Notes: generated from the sequence alone by a model not told the origin. Counted from the first letter of the stretch, positions 10,244-22,860 are shown. The stretch: DNA of 64,000 bases from Zoroaster sp. YZ-2022 (GCA_029582265.1 CM055823.1:1612001-1676000); one strand, 5' to 3'. Made by a program: numbers and translations.

Positions 10244-11127
10244 GTAGCTATGTGAATATAAATCCTTGGGTGGATGATGATGAAAGGAAAATCAAAATCA
10301 TTTATGTAAAATTTGCAGTTGGAAAAAAGCGAAGGTACAGCGGAAGATACAAGTCCATATGGTGATAGAACACAAAAAGAGCCAGAGACATTGAATTCTA
10401 TTGAGTATGAAAAGATATTTTTCATTGAGGGTGGTCTCATTAAGGCAAGCGACTTATTTTCTGTGGCAAAGGAGGTGTAGGGAAGTAGATTGCCTTTGAC
10501 TGGGCTGTTGGTTCCAGTGATGTACTCAACAAGTACAAACTTGTATTCGTTTTGAAAATGTGTGCTTTAGACCCAGGCCCAGGGATCGAAATTAAGTGGA
10601 TTTTCATGGTAGCCAGCAGGGCTATACACAATTTTTTAGTAGGCCCCTAGCCCTGATTAGATTTCAGTAGCCCAAAAAAAGAGCTTTAAATCTGTAATTC
10701 TTTATTCTTTGTTTAGGCCTATACATTGATTTCCATGTATTGTGTCTCTATCACCAGAAATCTAATACTACATAGATAAATGTACAAAAAATATGAAAAA
10801 CTAAGGAAAAAATACCTCTGTTCTTAATCTTATCCTCGGAATTATATATGCAAATTTTACGCACCACTTGCAATACATCAGTCACCAGTGACATTGTTTT
10901 TATCATCGTAGTTCAACCACTTACGGTCATTCTGCCATGCCCTCTGGAATTTCCGTGTTCTTTTTTGTTGTTCATAGGATCGACTTGTTTCCTTGTCATC
11001 CCCGGCCACTTTTTCTTTTTTCGCGGGAGGTTTCACTCCCTCGCAAAAAGCACCACATGAGTTAGTTAGCGAGCGAAGCCGGCCGGCCCCAAACTTTCAA
11101 TCAATCACTAATCAGGTACTGTGCCTA

Positions 11128-11255
11128 GCCTTTAGTCAAGGCGCGCGTGGCACCCCGGATACTGGCGTACAGACGACACGAAAGACCACCACGGCGCTGT
11201 TGTGGTCTTTCGTGTCGTCTGTATCCGGGGTGCCACGCGCGCCTTGACTAAAGGC
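11128..11255. repeat. Long near-perfect GC-rich hairpin
   Basis: The left arm runs from 11,128 (GCCTTTAGTCAAGGCGCGCG) to about 11,190 and the right arm from 11,202 to 11,255. They are reverse complements over 54 bp apart from one insertion of about 7 nt (TGGCGT region) in the left arm. The loop is about 12 nt (around CACGGCGCTGTT). The arms contain GGCACCCCGGATAC and AGACGACACGAAAGACCAC and their complements. The near-perfect stem and high GC stand out from the AT-rich surroundings. It could be a foldback element, a transcribed hairpin or a cloning/assembly foldback. Confidence 0.9.
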
Positions 11256-11524
11256 CATTTACTAACTGTCGCCTCAGTTCCTCACCACAGCCAGCGAGTT
11301 CGATTGCTACCCGCTGAACGAGTTCGGGAACCAGTTCAGTATACGAAGCCGGTGTGTCATTAGATATAGACACCGTGACATTGTGCACGTGCACAGGACT
11401 GAATATTCCGATGCGCACAATCTACTGTAGGGAAGCAAATCTTTAGGTGAGCAGTATTTTATGTGACACCGTCACAGTGCAGCGCCGTGGGGCCACCAAT
11501 TTTATTTTCTACTGAAACACTGTT

Positions 11525-11613
11525 ATCCCACGATATTTCAGCCAATTAGATGTCTTATACATATTCGTCATCTTAAATAACGTGCCATGTGATTGGCTGA
11601 AATATTGTGGGAT
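11525..11613. repeat. Short inverted repeat (ATCCCACGATATTTCAGCC)
   Basis: Arms of about 24 bp (11,525-11,548 ATCCCACGATATTTCAGCC... and 11,590-11,613 GGCTGAAATATTGTGGGAT) with three or four mismatches, separated by about 42 bp. The size and structure suggest a tiny MITE. No flanking duplication was recognised. Confidence 0.6.
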
Positions 11614-12035
11614 GGCAATTCTTGTTTGCAGAAAAAAAATCGCGTGCGGGCCGCGGGCGCGCCGCGGGACCGCTGTAAGATCAAAGGCCGATATAATGCA
11701 TCTCTAGCATGTTTTGATGCAACGGCGAGTTGACAACAAATTTTTCACTACTGATTACAAAGTAAAGAGCCGAACCTTATTGTCAGACAGTTCATTATTA
11801 TTTGTGATGCTACATTTTTACTTTATTTTTCCACTAGCCCGCCGGGATATCAAACTGGAAAATAGTAAATGGCTCGACTGTAACCACTAGTCCTGGGGCT
11901 GAAGAAGGGCTAGACTGGGAACTACCGGCAATAAATTAGACCAAAGCTCAAACCAGTGATGCAATTCAAAACTTGTATTCGCTTTGAAAATGTGTGCATT
12001 AGACCAAAAGCTCAAACCCTTATTTGATGCAATTT

Positions 12036-13021
12036 TTCAACAACTGCTCAGAAGAAGATGTAGACATGGTATTCCAAAGATGCATGGAAATTATTTATCT
12101 TCCAAAATCCTAATTATGTTTTAATTCTTTTTAGATGGTTTTGATGAGTTGACAACGGCATAGCTCACTGAAACCTCATTTGGGTCAATCCTAAGAGCTC
12201 TGTATAGAAAAATATAATGTGCATAGATGTATATTTTCTTAACCCGTCCCTCCATCTTGAACGATTAAAGAACAAATCGTTGGTCTCAAAATCCTTGCAT
12301 ACACCCTAAGGTTCTTGGTTTTACAAAAGATGATGCTCATAAAGTTTTCCCTGGAAACAGTGAGGCACTTATTAAAATTAAAGACAATTAAATGCCATTA
12401 TAATATAAGTTCAATATCATTGCGTACAATCAGAGCAACAACTCGGGTCCAAAACCTTCTTGATGTGCTTCATGGAGACCTGCAAATACAAGACCACACA
12501 TTGGCAGACCTCTCTAAGGATGAGTTGTACCCTTAGGTTCCTAGTAATTTTCAGTCACTGTGTTCATCTTAAACTAGGCCACCGATCTCCATGCCCTGCT
12601 GAAAGTCTGATCTGATCTTTGACAATGGCTGTTCCTTTTTAAAGGTTATTGTGGCCTGTGTTTTTTGTTAGTATTTCACGTGATTTCCCATATGTTACAT
12701 CAAGAGCATTGTTAAGGTATTATCCCTTGAAGAATGAAACAATATTTGAGAATGACATTCTTCAAATCTAAGTTTACATAATAACTAAGCTTCGCTCATT
12801 AATTTGAGGCGCAGCAAAATTATCTAAGGCAAATCATGATTTTGATCAATATTCTAGAAATCTTTTATGAAAACATAAACAATATATCTTTAGGTCTTTA
12901 CAAGCTAAAATATTGGGGACCTTTTTCCGAAATACAATCAATATTGCACCAAGCTCCCACCGAACTGGTCTATAGTTGTACCAATATTTTTTTAAATCTG
13001 AAAGCTACATTGTTATTCTAG
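12036..13021. other. Intergenic, mostly unrecognised
   Basis: About 1 kb without a supportable gene. A stretch at about 12,546-12,645 (TCAGTCACTGTGTTCATCTT, TCCATGCCCTGCTGAAAGTC) is a diverged end of the MITE family best seen at 41,392-41,607 and 58,313-58,952. Confidence 0.45.
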
Positions 13022-13604
13022 GCCAAGGTTTATGATCTCCTTGACGGCCGGCTGTGGGTGTGTGTACAAAACACAGCAGCTCGTGTTGTGACTGTCCAGA
13101 AAGTCATGCCATATCACGCCAATCTTGAAAGAACTGCACTGGCTTCCTGTTTCACAGAGAATTGTTTTTAAACTTATGCTAATTGTTCACAAATCTTTTA
13201 GTAACATTGCTCCAATTTATATTTCTGAACTGCTTTAAAGTATATACTCCATCACGCACCCCAGCCCAACAACATACGTCACTCCAAAAAGCGAACCCAA
13301 CGCTAAAACGGAACTTGGGGTGATAGGTCTTTTTCTGTCGCAGCTCTCAGACTCTGGAATCATTGTAACTTAAAACTCAAATCTCATTTATAGTTTAACT
13401 AATGGTCAATTTAAAACTGATCTTATGTCACAATTCTTCAAAAGATGATGGTATAATATTTAACCAATCGCATTGCTTAATTTTTATGTATCAGTACATA
13501 ATGTTTCCTAATGCTATCATTGTATATTGTTTGTATTCATGTTTTATCTTTTGTTTCGCGCCAGAGCGCCCAGCAAGGGGTGGATATATGCGCGCACACA
13601 AATC

Positions 13605-13636
<32 letters not shown>
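13022..13636 (+). mobile_element. CR1/L2-like LINE 3' end with (ATT)n tail
   Basis: A 5'-truncated LINE. Frames read CVQNTAARVV, then LHWLPVSQRIVFKLM, then NIAPIYISEL, then decayed YTPSR and SFSVAALRLWN segments, i.e. the C-terminal end of a CR1/L2-type polymerase with several indels. The 3' tail includes GGTGGATATATGCGCGC and ends in about ten ATT units at 13,605-13,636. It is the inverted counterpart of 6,089-6,542 and extends the element further 5' than the left arm, which is lost in the gap. Confidence 0.85.
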
Positions 13637-13637
<1 letters not shown>

Positions 13638-14348
13638 TACATGCCATTCTGGTCCAGCATCTGCGAGCCAATGAATTAAAAGTTTTGTCATTTTAGTTTA
13701 TTATGTTATTCCCTACATTGTTGGAAATGCAATGATGAATTAACAACCATCACCTTCTTTGTATTGAAAACTATCTAAGAAGTATGCTGTATGGCCCCAA
13801 ATTGTATCAATAAATTACTTCAACACCAGCATGGATGTTGTTATGAACATTGTATGAAATGACATGTGCATCTCCTTTTTTAAAACTAACTCCTAACCAT
13901 TTTTAATTAGTCAATCAATACTGTTAAAGTTCTTTTAAAGGGTATTTTTCATAAGAAAAATAGGAAAAAGAAAAAAAAAAACAGTGGCGATAACCGCAGT
14001 TCATGAAAAAACAAATTTTTTCTGACAGAACTGGTGCATGCTTATGTGTGTGGGTGACGATAAGCAATCAAGGGGCACGTTTTTCGAGACCGTAAATTCA
14101 GAAACACAAGTTTGGGCCTTGGTCATTGGTGAAGCGTTCGGTGGTGCTGCGATGATTTATTGTTCTGACCAAATGTAAACCAAAAAGTTGTGATGATGAT
14201 CGGTTTAAAAAACGGCGATTTAAAAAGTAACAAAAGTTTTTAAGCTACTTGTTAAAAACATGATGAAATAGATTCGTATACTTAGTATATCTTTTCAAGT
14301 TTATTACCGCACTCACGAGTTCCATTTTGGCAAAATTAAAATTTAAAA
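13637..14348. other. No gene recognised; right arm of inverted duplication
   Basis: Reverse complement of about 5,415-6,088 with many small indels. Nothing coding is supportable. Confidence 0.5.
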
Positions 14349-14379
<31 letters not shown>

Positions 14380-14545
14380 AAGAAGAAGAAGAAGAAGAAG
14401 AAGAAGAAGAAAAGAAGAAGTTACAAGAAGAAGAAGAAGAAGAAGAAGAAGAAGAAAGAAGAAGAAGAAAGAAGAAGAAGAAGAGAAGAAAGAAGAAGAA
14501 GAAAGAAGAAGAAGAAGAAGAAGAAGAAGAAGAAGAAGAAGAAAG

Positions 14546-14576
<31 letters not shown>

Positions 14577-14602
14577 CAAGAAGAAGAAGAAGAAGAAGAA
14601 AG
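14349..14602. repeat. (GAA)n/(AAG)n microsatellite
   Basis: About 80 AAG units with a few interruptions. It occupies exactly the position of the (ATT/AAT)n tract of the left arm, so the repeat unit differs between the two arms (AAG against AAT) while both flanks remain alignable. Confidence 0.95.
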
Positions 14603-17535
14603 AATCCTTTTGGGACGGTGGGGTACTACTAATCTTCTGAAATTGAATGATCTTGTCTTTGCAGGTGCTGTTGTAGTAGTGGAAGATCAGGGTAAAATCT
14701 TCCACATTCACAAATCACGACATAAAGATAATAAACCTTTTTGGTGGAAACGCGAGACTTGAGGGCCAAATTAACGATTTACGCAAAAGATCTCTTAGTA
14801 GAATAGAGCAAATGGATAGAGGTGCAATGAAAGATTCAGATATGAAGGAACAGATTGATGAAGAAGTATCAAGTAAAGGAAAGGGGATGAAATTAGTGTA
14901 GTTAAGGAGGAAATAAAGCAAAGGGGTTAAGGCAGAAGGCTGCGAAAGTAAAGAGGGTATGATGACAGAGTCAAGCAGTTTGATCAAAATCGCCTATTCA
15001 ATACAAATCAACGTCAATTATTCAAAAGCAAATGGACGGGAAATGTGACAACCTCACAGAGTGGGTCACCCAGAACCAGCAGAGGCAAGGAATTTTTGGG
15101 TGGCCTTTGGGATCAGCCTATGATCATAACAGACAAACAGAATGGTTAGCCGACGTGAAAGACGGGTTAAAGAATGTACAACAACAAGAGGGATTTTAGA
15201 CGGTGTGAGCAAGGTGAAGAAACAGTTGGGGAAAGTAGTGCAAAATTGGAAAGCCCTGGGACCAGACCAAGTGCACGGCTACGGCTGTTAAAGAACTGAT
15301 AGTCTTACAAAGAATAGCCCAGCAGCTGCAACAATGCTTAGTGCTTGCGCAACGTTCCGACGTGGATGACTGAAACAAGAACGGTTCCTATCATGAAGGA
15401 CATTAAGAAGGGTAACGTTACCGTGCAATTATCGACCCACATGTCTACCCATGATGTATAAAATTTCTGACCGGTATCATTGCAGAAGATCAGTATAGCC
15501 ACATAGAAGATCAACAGTTATTTCCAGATGAGCAGAAAGGTTGCAAGAAGCGGTCAAGAGGAAACGAAAGACCAACTCATCATTGATAAGACGGTGTTAA
15601 AAGGACCCAGGAACAGGAAAACTAATCTGGCCATGGCATGGATAGATTACAAGAAGGCATACGCACATGGTATCACACTTCCGTGGATTATGGAATGCTT
15701 TGGATATGATGAGAACGGCTAAGTTGATGCGGTGAGAAATGTCTTGCTAGGTGCGCCATGAAGACATGGAGAAGTAAATCTAAACTGGCCTAGTGATGAA
15801 TGTCTTGGTAAGGTAAACATCAGACGAGATATTTTCCAGGGTGATTCTCTGTCTCCACTGTTGTTTGTTTTGGCGCTGTTCCTTTGACGATGATTTTGCG
15901 GAAGGTTAGTGCGGGATACAGAGATGACGAAGGATGGATGCAAGATTAATCATCTTCTCTTCATGGACGACCTGAAGTTGTTTGCGAAGAACGAGAAAGA
16001 GATTGATTCCTTGGTGCAGACTGTACGGATCTTCAGCGATGACATCGGCATGAAGTTTGGTCTGGAGAAATGTGCTGCGATGACCATGAAGAGGGGTAAA
16101 GGGTACATTCCGGATGGAATTGCTTTACCAGATGGCACACAATTGAGGGCGTTGGGTGAAGGAAAGTTATAAGTATCTTGGAGTGCTTGAAGCAGATCAT
16201 GTACTGCACGAGTAGAATCGAAAGAGAGACTTAAGAAAGAGTATATAAGACAGAGTGAAGAAGTGTTTGAAGTCCAAGCTGAATGGAGGGAATATGATAA
16301 AGGCGATCAACACTTGGGCTGTGTCACTAATGAGGATACAGTGCGGGAATTGTCGAGTGGACTAAGGCAGATCTAGATGTTGCTGACAGGAAAACGAGGA
16401 AAGTGGATGACGATATACGGTATGTTACATCCACGGTCGAATGTCAGCAGACTCTATCTACCGAGGTCAGAGGGCGGAAGAGGTTGCGATTAGTGTATCA
16501 GACAGTGTTAACATCGAGAAAGGAGCTTGCAGTGTCATGTAAGAAGTACTCGGGAAAAAGTTGTTGAAGGTTGCGCAGAAATACATGAAGGCAGACGAGA
16601 ATTAGGTCCAAAGGAGTATAAGAATCAAAGAAGAGAAGAAAGACGAGATTGGCAGGAAAAAAACCACTTCACGGCCGATTCCTGAGATGTACTGAAGAAG
16701 TGGCAAGTAGCAAGACTTGGGAATGGTTGAGAGAGAGGAGAGCTAAAGAAAGAAACTGAGGGTCTGATTACTGCAGCGCAAGACCAGTCTCTGCCGACAG
16801 CGAATGTGATGAAGGCAAGGATCGAGAAGTCAGATGTCTCTTCTATGTGTGCAGGAATGTGCCAATGCGGCGGAGGAGACTGTATTTCACATTGTCGGGG
16901 AAGCAGAATGCAGAGTGCATGCTCAGACAGAGTGCAAAGGCAGACACGACAAAGTTGGCCAAAAGGTGATCCATTGGGATCTGTGTAAGAAGTACGGAGG
17001 TCAAGGTGCAATCGAAGTGGTACGACCATGTGTGCCGGAAAAGGTTGAAGAAACGGATCATGTCAAGATTCTCTGGGACTTCAACATCCAGACAGATCAT
17101 GTTATACAACATGAGACGGCCAGGATGTTGTTGTCGTCTTCGGATAAACATGCAAAGATGTGTCATCTCTTATTCCAGATATAGCTGTGCCGGGTGATAG
17201 TAGAGTAGCTTCGAAGGAGAGAGGAGAAGGTACAGAAATACCAGGATTTAGTGAGAGAACTCCGCAAGCTGTGGCAGAAGTCAAGGCTGGCAAGTTATTC
17301 CTGTGGTAGTGGGGAGCACTGGGTACAATCCCAGAAGGCGTTGGAGAAACATCTCAAGGAGATAGGAACATCTGTTGAGAGTAGAATTACTACAGAAGGC
17401 GGCACTCTTAGGGACAGCAAGGATTCTGCGGAAAGACACTCGAGATCTAAGGCTACGGGACGTAGCTTGACTCCCGAGGTGTAAACCGGCAGAAAGGAAA
17501 ACAAGATCTTTCTTTTTCGCGTTGTGCTAACGCGA
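14603..17535 (+). mobile_element. R4/Dong-like retrotransposon, inverted copy
   Basis: Plus-strand counterpart of 2,375-5,225, bracketed by the GAA tract on the 5' side and (AAT)5 on the 3' side. RT motifs are visible in fragments: MAWIDYKKAY at about 15,640, the QGDSLSP region at about 15,840, LLFMDDLKLFAKNE at about 15,955 and the zinc knuckle near 16,850. The frame is broken by many more short indels than in the left copy, but at least one break of the left copy (near 3,575) is absent here. The pattern of one-base gains and losses resembles sequencing error as much as decay. Confidence 0.82.
15909..16172 (+). pseudogene. RT catalytic segment of inverted retrotransposon copy
   Basis: The longest intact piece of this copy, about 87 codons. 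It contains the catalytic LLFMDDLKLFA and FGLEKCAAM motifs. It is flanked by frameshifts at both ends. Confidence 0.75.
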
Positions 17536-17550
17536 AATAATAATAATAAT
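17536..17550. repeat. (AAT)5, 3' flank of retrotransposon copy
   Basis: A short AAT run that mirrors (ATT)8 at 2,351-2,374 and marks the 3' boundary of the plus-strand copy. Confidence 0.8.
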
Positions 17551-18589
17551 ACGTCATTAATAATGAATTACACTTGAGAAACGTTGATGATTGAACACGT
17601 TGTAAACTGAAACAATTTCCTGGTTACGTTCGCGTTTTTCGCGTAGCTACGCCGTCTTGTTTCTGGTCAAGAATATGACGTATTTGTTTAACACCGCAGC
17701 GACGGGTTTTGTTTTGCACGCTTTTCGCCTTGTGTCAAGACCATGAACCAATTGAGCGCGCATGCGCGCAGAGGGAATTTCGAAAGCGCAAAAAAACCAC
17801 CATCCGAGAGAGAGGAATGGCCCATGGGTTCCACTGCAGAAGCGCCATGGTCGACTGCAGCTTGAGTTTTCTATCGTAGCGCGCCTAGGGTTTCGTAGTC
17901 TTCCCTGCAAGACCGGAATTGGCACATTTATCGCACAAACCCGTCTCGCTTGCGGTGGTAAACAAATAAACCGCGGCCCGGCTTAAGGGATCACCCATAA
18001 TACTTTGCACTTCCTTCATAAGATCTTCTGGATTGTACCGGTGGGTACGAGCGAAGTAAGAACTAGGCCTAACCCTGGGGACGCGGTTGACAAAAAGAGA
18101 GCATCGTACTTTAGAGACAGGTTCCAGCGTTGTCTCTATTGCATACGCTGCACTGCATGGCGAATGAGTCAGGTCGCTCGACTACAACTCCACATTGTTC
18201 AAATTAAAATTTGGCGCTCTGAGTATGAACTGCAGAACAGACACACGAGTGGACTGGATTTGTCAATATTATCAATCGACAAACATCGAGCCATTTAGTC
18301 TACGAGAAACCAACTCACTCAACTCAAAGTATCTATTAGGTAAGTATTCACTTAATTACCTTTTTTAAAATTGGGGAAAATGATCAAGTCAAATTTTAAA
18401 ATGTTGGCTGCGTTGTCAGAATGAATTTGGTTCTCCGACATGCGAGAACCGTTATTCGCTATGATCCATTATCGTGGCCGTATAGCGTATCGCCGTTGGT
18501 GTACTGAATCTGAAAGGTTTTTACTATCAATCATACCATATTTTCTACAAAAACGTAAACCCTTTTACAGACAAACGTAACATTAATTA
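17551..18589. other. No gene recognised; right arm of inverted duplication
   Basis: Reverse complement of 1,356-2,350. The short frames have no recognisable domain. Confidence 0.5.
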
Positions 18590-19985
18590 TTGGAAAGAAT
18601 GTCGAACCCACCCGCCACATGTGCAATAATATCTAGCATGTGTACAAAACGGCAACAAACAGTTCACTGAATATTGCATACATTTTCTCTTATTGTACAT
18701 GTATGTCCTCTTTCGTCTTTTAAAGGACAGTCTGATATTTTCGTTATTTGTCATATTCTGATAGAAAAGGGTGGCAGTTATATTCATCATTCTTTACAAA
18801 ATGGCATAATCTGTGATGGCACCAGCTCATTTAACGCCCTGTGTTCATTAGGAAAGTGTGGGCATTTGAGTTTACTGTCCTTATATGGCATCCGCTTTTG
18901 TGTCTCTCTCTGCCATCAGATTTAATTTGGTGCTGACCACGATGAGAAAGAAAGTCATATGCCAACCATAAACTAGTTTTTGAAAATGATTCTATCGATT
19001 TTTGGGGGTACAGAAATCAAAAATCCATTTTAAATCCACTTTTTAATGTTATACATATTTCCCTTCTAAAAATCATTCCCTTTAAAAGTGAGAAATCTTA
19101 AATTAACGTTGACACAATCAGACTGACATAAGGAGGAAGTCTTCATATACCAAATTGCCTGATTTTTTCATGGAATGAATTTTCAATGTATGTCCATCAT
19201 CATCCATCATGTGTATAATACATTATTGGTTTTCATATTGAATGAGGAAAAAGAGTAAGCTGGTCTGGATTTACATTCTACCCTTTATAATTCAAACATA
19301 TGACATCCTTAAACCAGTGTTGTAATCTCAGACCCGGTCTCGAAGCCACTTCTCAAGTTTTCTGTATTTAGTAATGAAAATAATCCAAAAAATATAGCAG
19401 TTTGGATTTAGAGAAAAGTACATTTAAAAACTCCAAGCCTGGCACAAAACATCCTCCAAAAATTTCTGGTTAAGTTTTTAAAATGTATTGGTTGATTTTT
19501 CTGAGAATTGTGATATACTAATTGCTGGGCCTACTGAATGCACTATGTGAAATAAAAAGACCGCCAAATATTGTGGAAATGGAAGGTCCAATTTAAGTTT
19601 TAGATCGTACATTTGTAAACACTTCCCATTTTGGCTTGAAGTTGAATATAAATGTTGTAGTTAAATTGGTTTGTAATCTTTCATGAATTAGTCTGGCTGG
19701 GTTGTGAGGAAGTAACATGTGCTTTCCCAACTTGACTGAGGATTTCTGTGAAACTTAAATGGTAAGTTTAAGAGATATTATGGAAAAAGAATATATATCG
19801 TATACACTTTTTTTAAGGGCTTTTTATTTATTTTACCGACCACTAACCCAGTTAAAAAAAATCATTCTATCGATTTTGGTGGTAAAAGGGGGTTTATTTT
19901 TAAAATCCATTTTTAACCCTTTTTTGGGTTTTGGGTTTTTCTAAAAAATCACCCCCTTAGAAAATAGAAGGACCCTTTATTTTCC
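18590..19985. mobile_element. Family A MITE sequences, inverted copy
   Basis: Reverse complement of 1-1,355: it begins GGAAAGAATGTCGAACCCACC near 18,590 and passes through the same blocks. The last 130 bp (19,855-19,985, ending CTAAAAAATCACCCCCTTAG, then AAAATAGAAGGACC) pair with window positions 1-130, so the left arm probably continues beyond the window start. Confidence 0.65.
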
Positions 19986-22200
19986 CTCCATGTACAATGA
20001 CTGTGTTGGCCCCACTAATTGGGGGTTTAAAAGATCAACTGACATGACTGAAAAATCCCGTCCCAAAAAAATCATAAATTTTTCATGAAAAATATCCTGG
20101 AAAAATTTAAAATATGTCCATCATACCCAAAATTTCCCACCTTCCCAGGTGGGTGAATTACATTATTGGTTATATTTAATAAAAAATAGTGGCTGAACGC
20201 CCTTTTCCCCTTATTAAATTTAAAAAGGGAAGGTACAACATTGGTAATCACCCTTTTCCAACCCGAAATTTTTTTTGCTTTTCATAAGTTAAAAAAATTT
20301 TGATAATTTGTAAACAGGGGGGAAAAATCCCCCCAAAATATCTTTTAATCCTCCACATGCCCCCCTCCTTGTGCCCCTCTATCATTTTTAAAAGGGAGAA
20401 AATCGGGGTGGGGTAAATTTATCCGACCCCCCCTTTTCTCAAACCCCTAACTCCTAAGCATTGTTACTAAACAAAAAAAAATCCTTCAAAGGTGAAAGTG
20501 GCGGGGTCAAACCCCAATTAAAATTCTGTTAACAACAGTAGGGGTTTTGAATCACGGCTTAACCTTGTGCCCTTGAAAAAGGCCTTAATCATAATTGCTT
20601 CTCTCACCCGGGGTTTAAAAGGGGAAACCTGTAAAAGGCAGAGTTGGTTTGCTCTAAAAGCTGAAATGGCGCAAGGGGGCATATACCCCCGGGGGGGCTG
20701 AGATGGTTTCAGGAATGATTTATGAGCCTTATGAGCAGGGATAATAATATAACCCCTTGAGCACCACTTAGTTGGTGGATTGCCCTAAACCCAAAATTAT
20801 TTTTTTGGGGAGTTAGGGTTAAATATCCCCAATAATGTAATTTTACCTCCCGGGTGGGTGAAGAACATGGATGATGAACATGTACTTCAAATTATTGGAT
20901 ATTTTTTCATAAAAAATCAGGCTTTTTGGGTTATCGAAAACTTCCCCCCATCGGTTTGATCTTTCAACCCCTTAAATAAACCACGGTCATTGTCTTTCGG
21001 TAACCCAAAATGGATCCCAAGGGGGGATTTTTTTAAAAAAACCATCAAAAAAGTGGTTTTAAAAGCTCTGTCCTAAAAAATCGATGGAATCTTTTTTTGG
21101 GGTTTAAAATTCTAAAAAATTTAAAAAGCCCAAATGTGGGGTTGTATACTTTTCTTTTAAAACCAACCAGTGAGATTTTTGAAAATAGTTGATGTTTGGC
21201 AACATTTTGAAATTACCGCCCGCCCCAAAAACCTTTAAATTAACAATGCAGTTTTGGGCCAGCTAACAAAAAAACCAAAACCTTCATGGACATGATTAAT
21301 TAAACAAACAAATCTAAACATTTTAATGTTTTTTTAAAGGTTGAAAAGGGTTTGAACAGTTATTTAAAACCCAAGGAAAATGTCTTACTTATAATCAAAA
21401 AGATGGAAAGTTGGTTTAAAGGGATTAAAAAAATCATGTTTCCTCCAAAAAGTTCTTTTTTTTGTATAATTAAAAGCGGTTTTAAAAACACCTAATGTTC
21501 AGTTTTTTGGAACCTACTTTTTAGTATGATTTTTAAAAACCCCTTTTTTGAAAGATTTTTCTTGAAAACCCACTGTCAAACCCCAGGCATTAACATTTAC
21601 CATTAGATAGATCTGTTAATAATTTATTTTTGCTTTTTTTTTCAAGGGAAAAAATCTCAACATTTGTAAAATCTCTTTCTCATTGTTTTTTAAGGTCCCT
21701 AAAAAGAAATAAGAAAATACTTATTTTTATGGATTATATACTAACCCCAAAACAATTTCAGGAACAATCTAAACCCCGGAAACATCCAGTCTCCAAAATC
21801 CAAAAAAATTTTTGTCTCTAAATACACAATGTTTTTTCTGTTTGCCTCAAAAATTTGCATACTTTAACAAAATTGGTACATGGATACCCAAAATCGGGAA
21901 TGTGCCACAGGGTTGTTTTTGGATAACTCCTGCTATACATGAAATGTATGTACAGTGTTTTCCCCCAAATTATGGTTGTGACATTTGAAGTAATATGGGG
22001 CCCCTTTCTAAGAACAACACTGATAAAAGGGAGGGGGTTAAAAAATTGGTTAAAATCCCGAATGAAATGTAAAATTTGTACATATTTTTAAAAAAGGGAT
22101 TTTGGTTTTTGAAGATCAAATGGAAGGTTAGTCATACTTTCCCGAACTTTGCTATTTGGCACCTCTAAAATTTTGGGTTTGACATAATGATGTAGCACTT
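19800..22200. other. Apparent low-accuracy sequence segment
   Basis: This stretch has an excess of collapsed and expanded homopolymers (runs such as CCCCC, GGGGG, TTTTTT and AAAAAA at nearly every step) and garbled copies of repeats that are clean elsewhere: a family A MITE at about 20,900-21,110, a SINE at 20,560-20,795, and the 29.5/52.0-kb repeat at about 21,755-21,905. This looks like unpolished long-read or gap-filled sequence. No gene call here should be trusted. Confidence 0.65.
20560..20795 (+). mobile_element. tRNA-headed SINE, garbled copy
   Basis: Recognisable body and tail of the window's main SINE: GCCCTTGAAAAAGGCC for the usual TCCTTGAGCAAGACA, GGCAGAGTTGGTTTG, GGCTGAGATGGTTTCAGGA, ATGATTTATGAGCC, GAGCACCACTTAGTTGGTGG. 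Homopolymer errors disrupt it. The tRNA head is not clear. Confidence 0.7.
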
Positions 22201-22860
22201 AAGTATTAGGTATCGTTGAAGACCAAACATTAACACGTATGATGGTTTGCTCCTCCTGCTTTTAAGTCTTATACATGTATGACATAAATTACAGAGTACA
22301 CCTTGTTATTATAATCTAACGGGCGTTAACTGATGAGATCTAGAATTCCAGTAAATAACTATTTCATTAATTCAAAAATCTTAAACATTACAGAACCTTT
22401 AGCATTAATATTTTGGAATAATAATTCTATACTCCGTCTTATTAAACTATCTCTAAATTTCATCACAGATAAACGTTTTAAGTTCCGTGAAGCAGACTCA
22501 AAAGTATGTAACACAAATTACTACACAATTCCTTTGAACACCAAAGTTATTCAAGAATTCTTTTTTTTAAATGAGTTTTCATTTTGTTTTCCCCTGTAGG
22601 ATGAGGATGCTTGCCACCTCCAAGGCAGAGTCATTTTCCTGCTGCTGTAACGTGTAACGCACTGATGAGCCAGTCTCTTAACATATATTTGCTTCATCTT
22701 GGGATACCTACTGTAACAACACATGACCAACAAGCAGCGATGAAGGGATCCACAACTCTGCCTAAACAAGCTCAACTGCAAATTCAAACTTACTCAATGC
22801 TATAGGTTTCCTTTTTAATTTCATATAGAATAACAAAAACATCCTGTGAAATATTCAGCT
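22201..22860. other. Intergenic, nothing firm
   Basis: AT-rich sequence. A segment at 22,601-22,805 lies after a plausible acceptor (TTCCCCTGTAG) and is open for 65 codons in one frame, but that frame has a TGA just inside the putative exon and no recognisable similarity. I do not call it a gene. Confidence 0.4.

Larger units (their letters stand above)
10536..12035. repeat. 38-bp direct repeats flanking ~1.4-kb segment
   Basis: A sequence of about 38 bp (AACTTGTATTCG, then TTTGAAAATGTGTGC, then TTAGACC) occurs at 10,536-10,573 and again at about 11,970-12,007 with two or three mismatches. A second short duplication (TTAGACC plus AGCTCAAACC) is at 11,934-11,962 and 11,999-12,020. The intervening segment begins CAGGGATCGAAATTAA just after the first copy, like a hAT-type terminus. 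This could be an old insertion with local rearrangement; no transposase was seen. Confidence 0.4.

Noticed and set aside
14327..14711. Arg/Lys/Glu-rich and Phe/Ser/Leu-rich open frames
   Set aside because: Translation of the (GAA)n tract on both strands.
22611..22805. 65-codon frame after a plausible acceptor
   Set aside because: An in-frame stop lies just inside the putative exon, the frame begins with a non-ATG codon, and no family is recognised.
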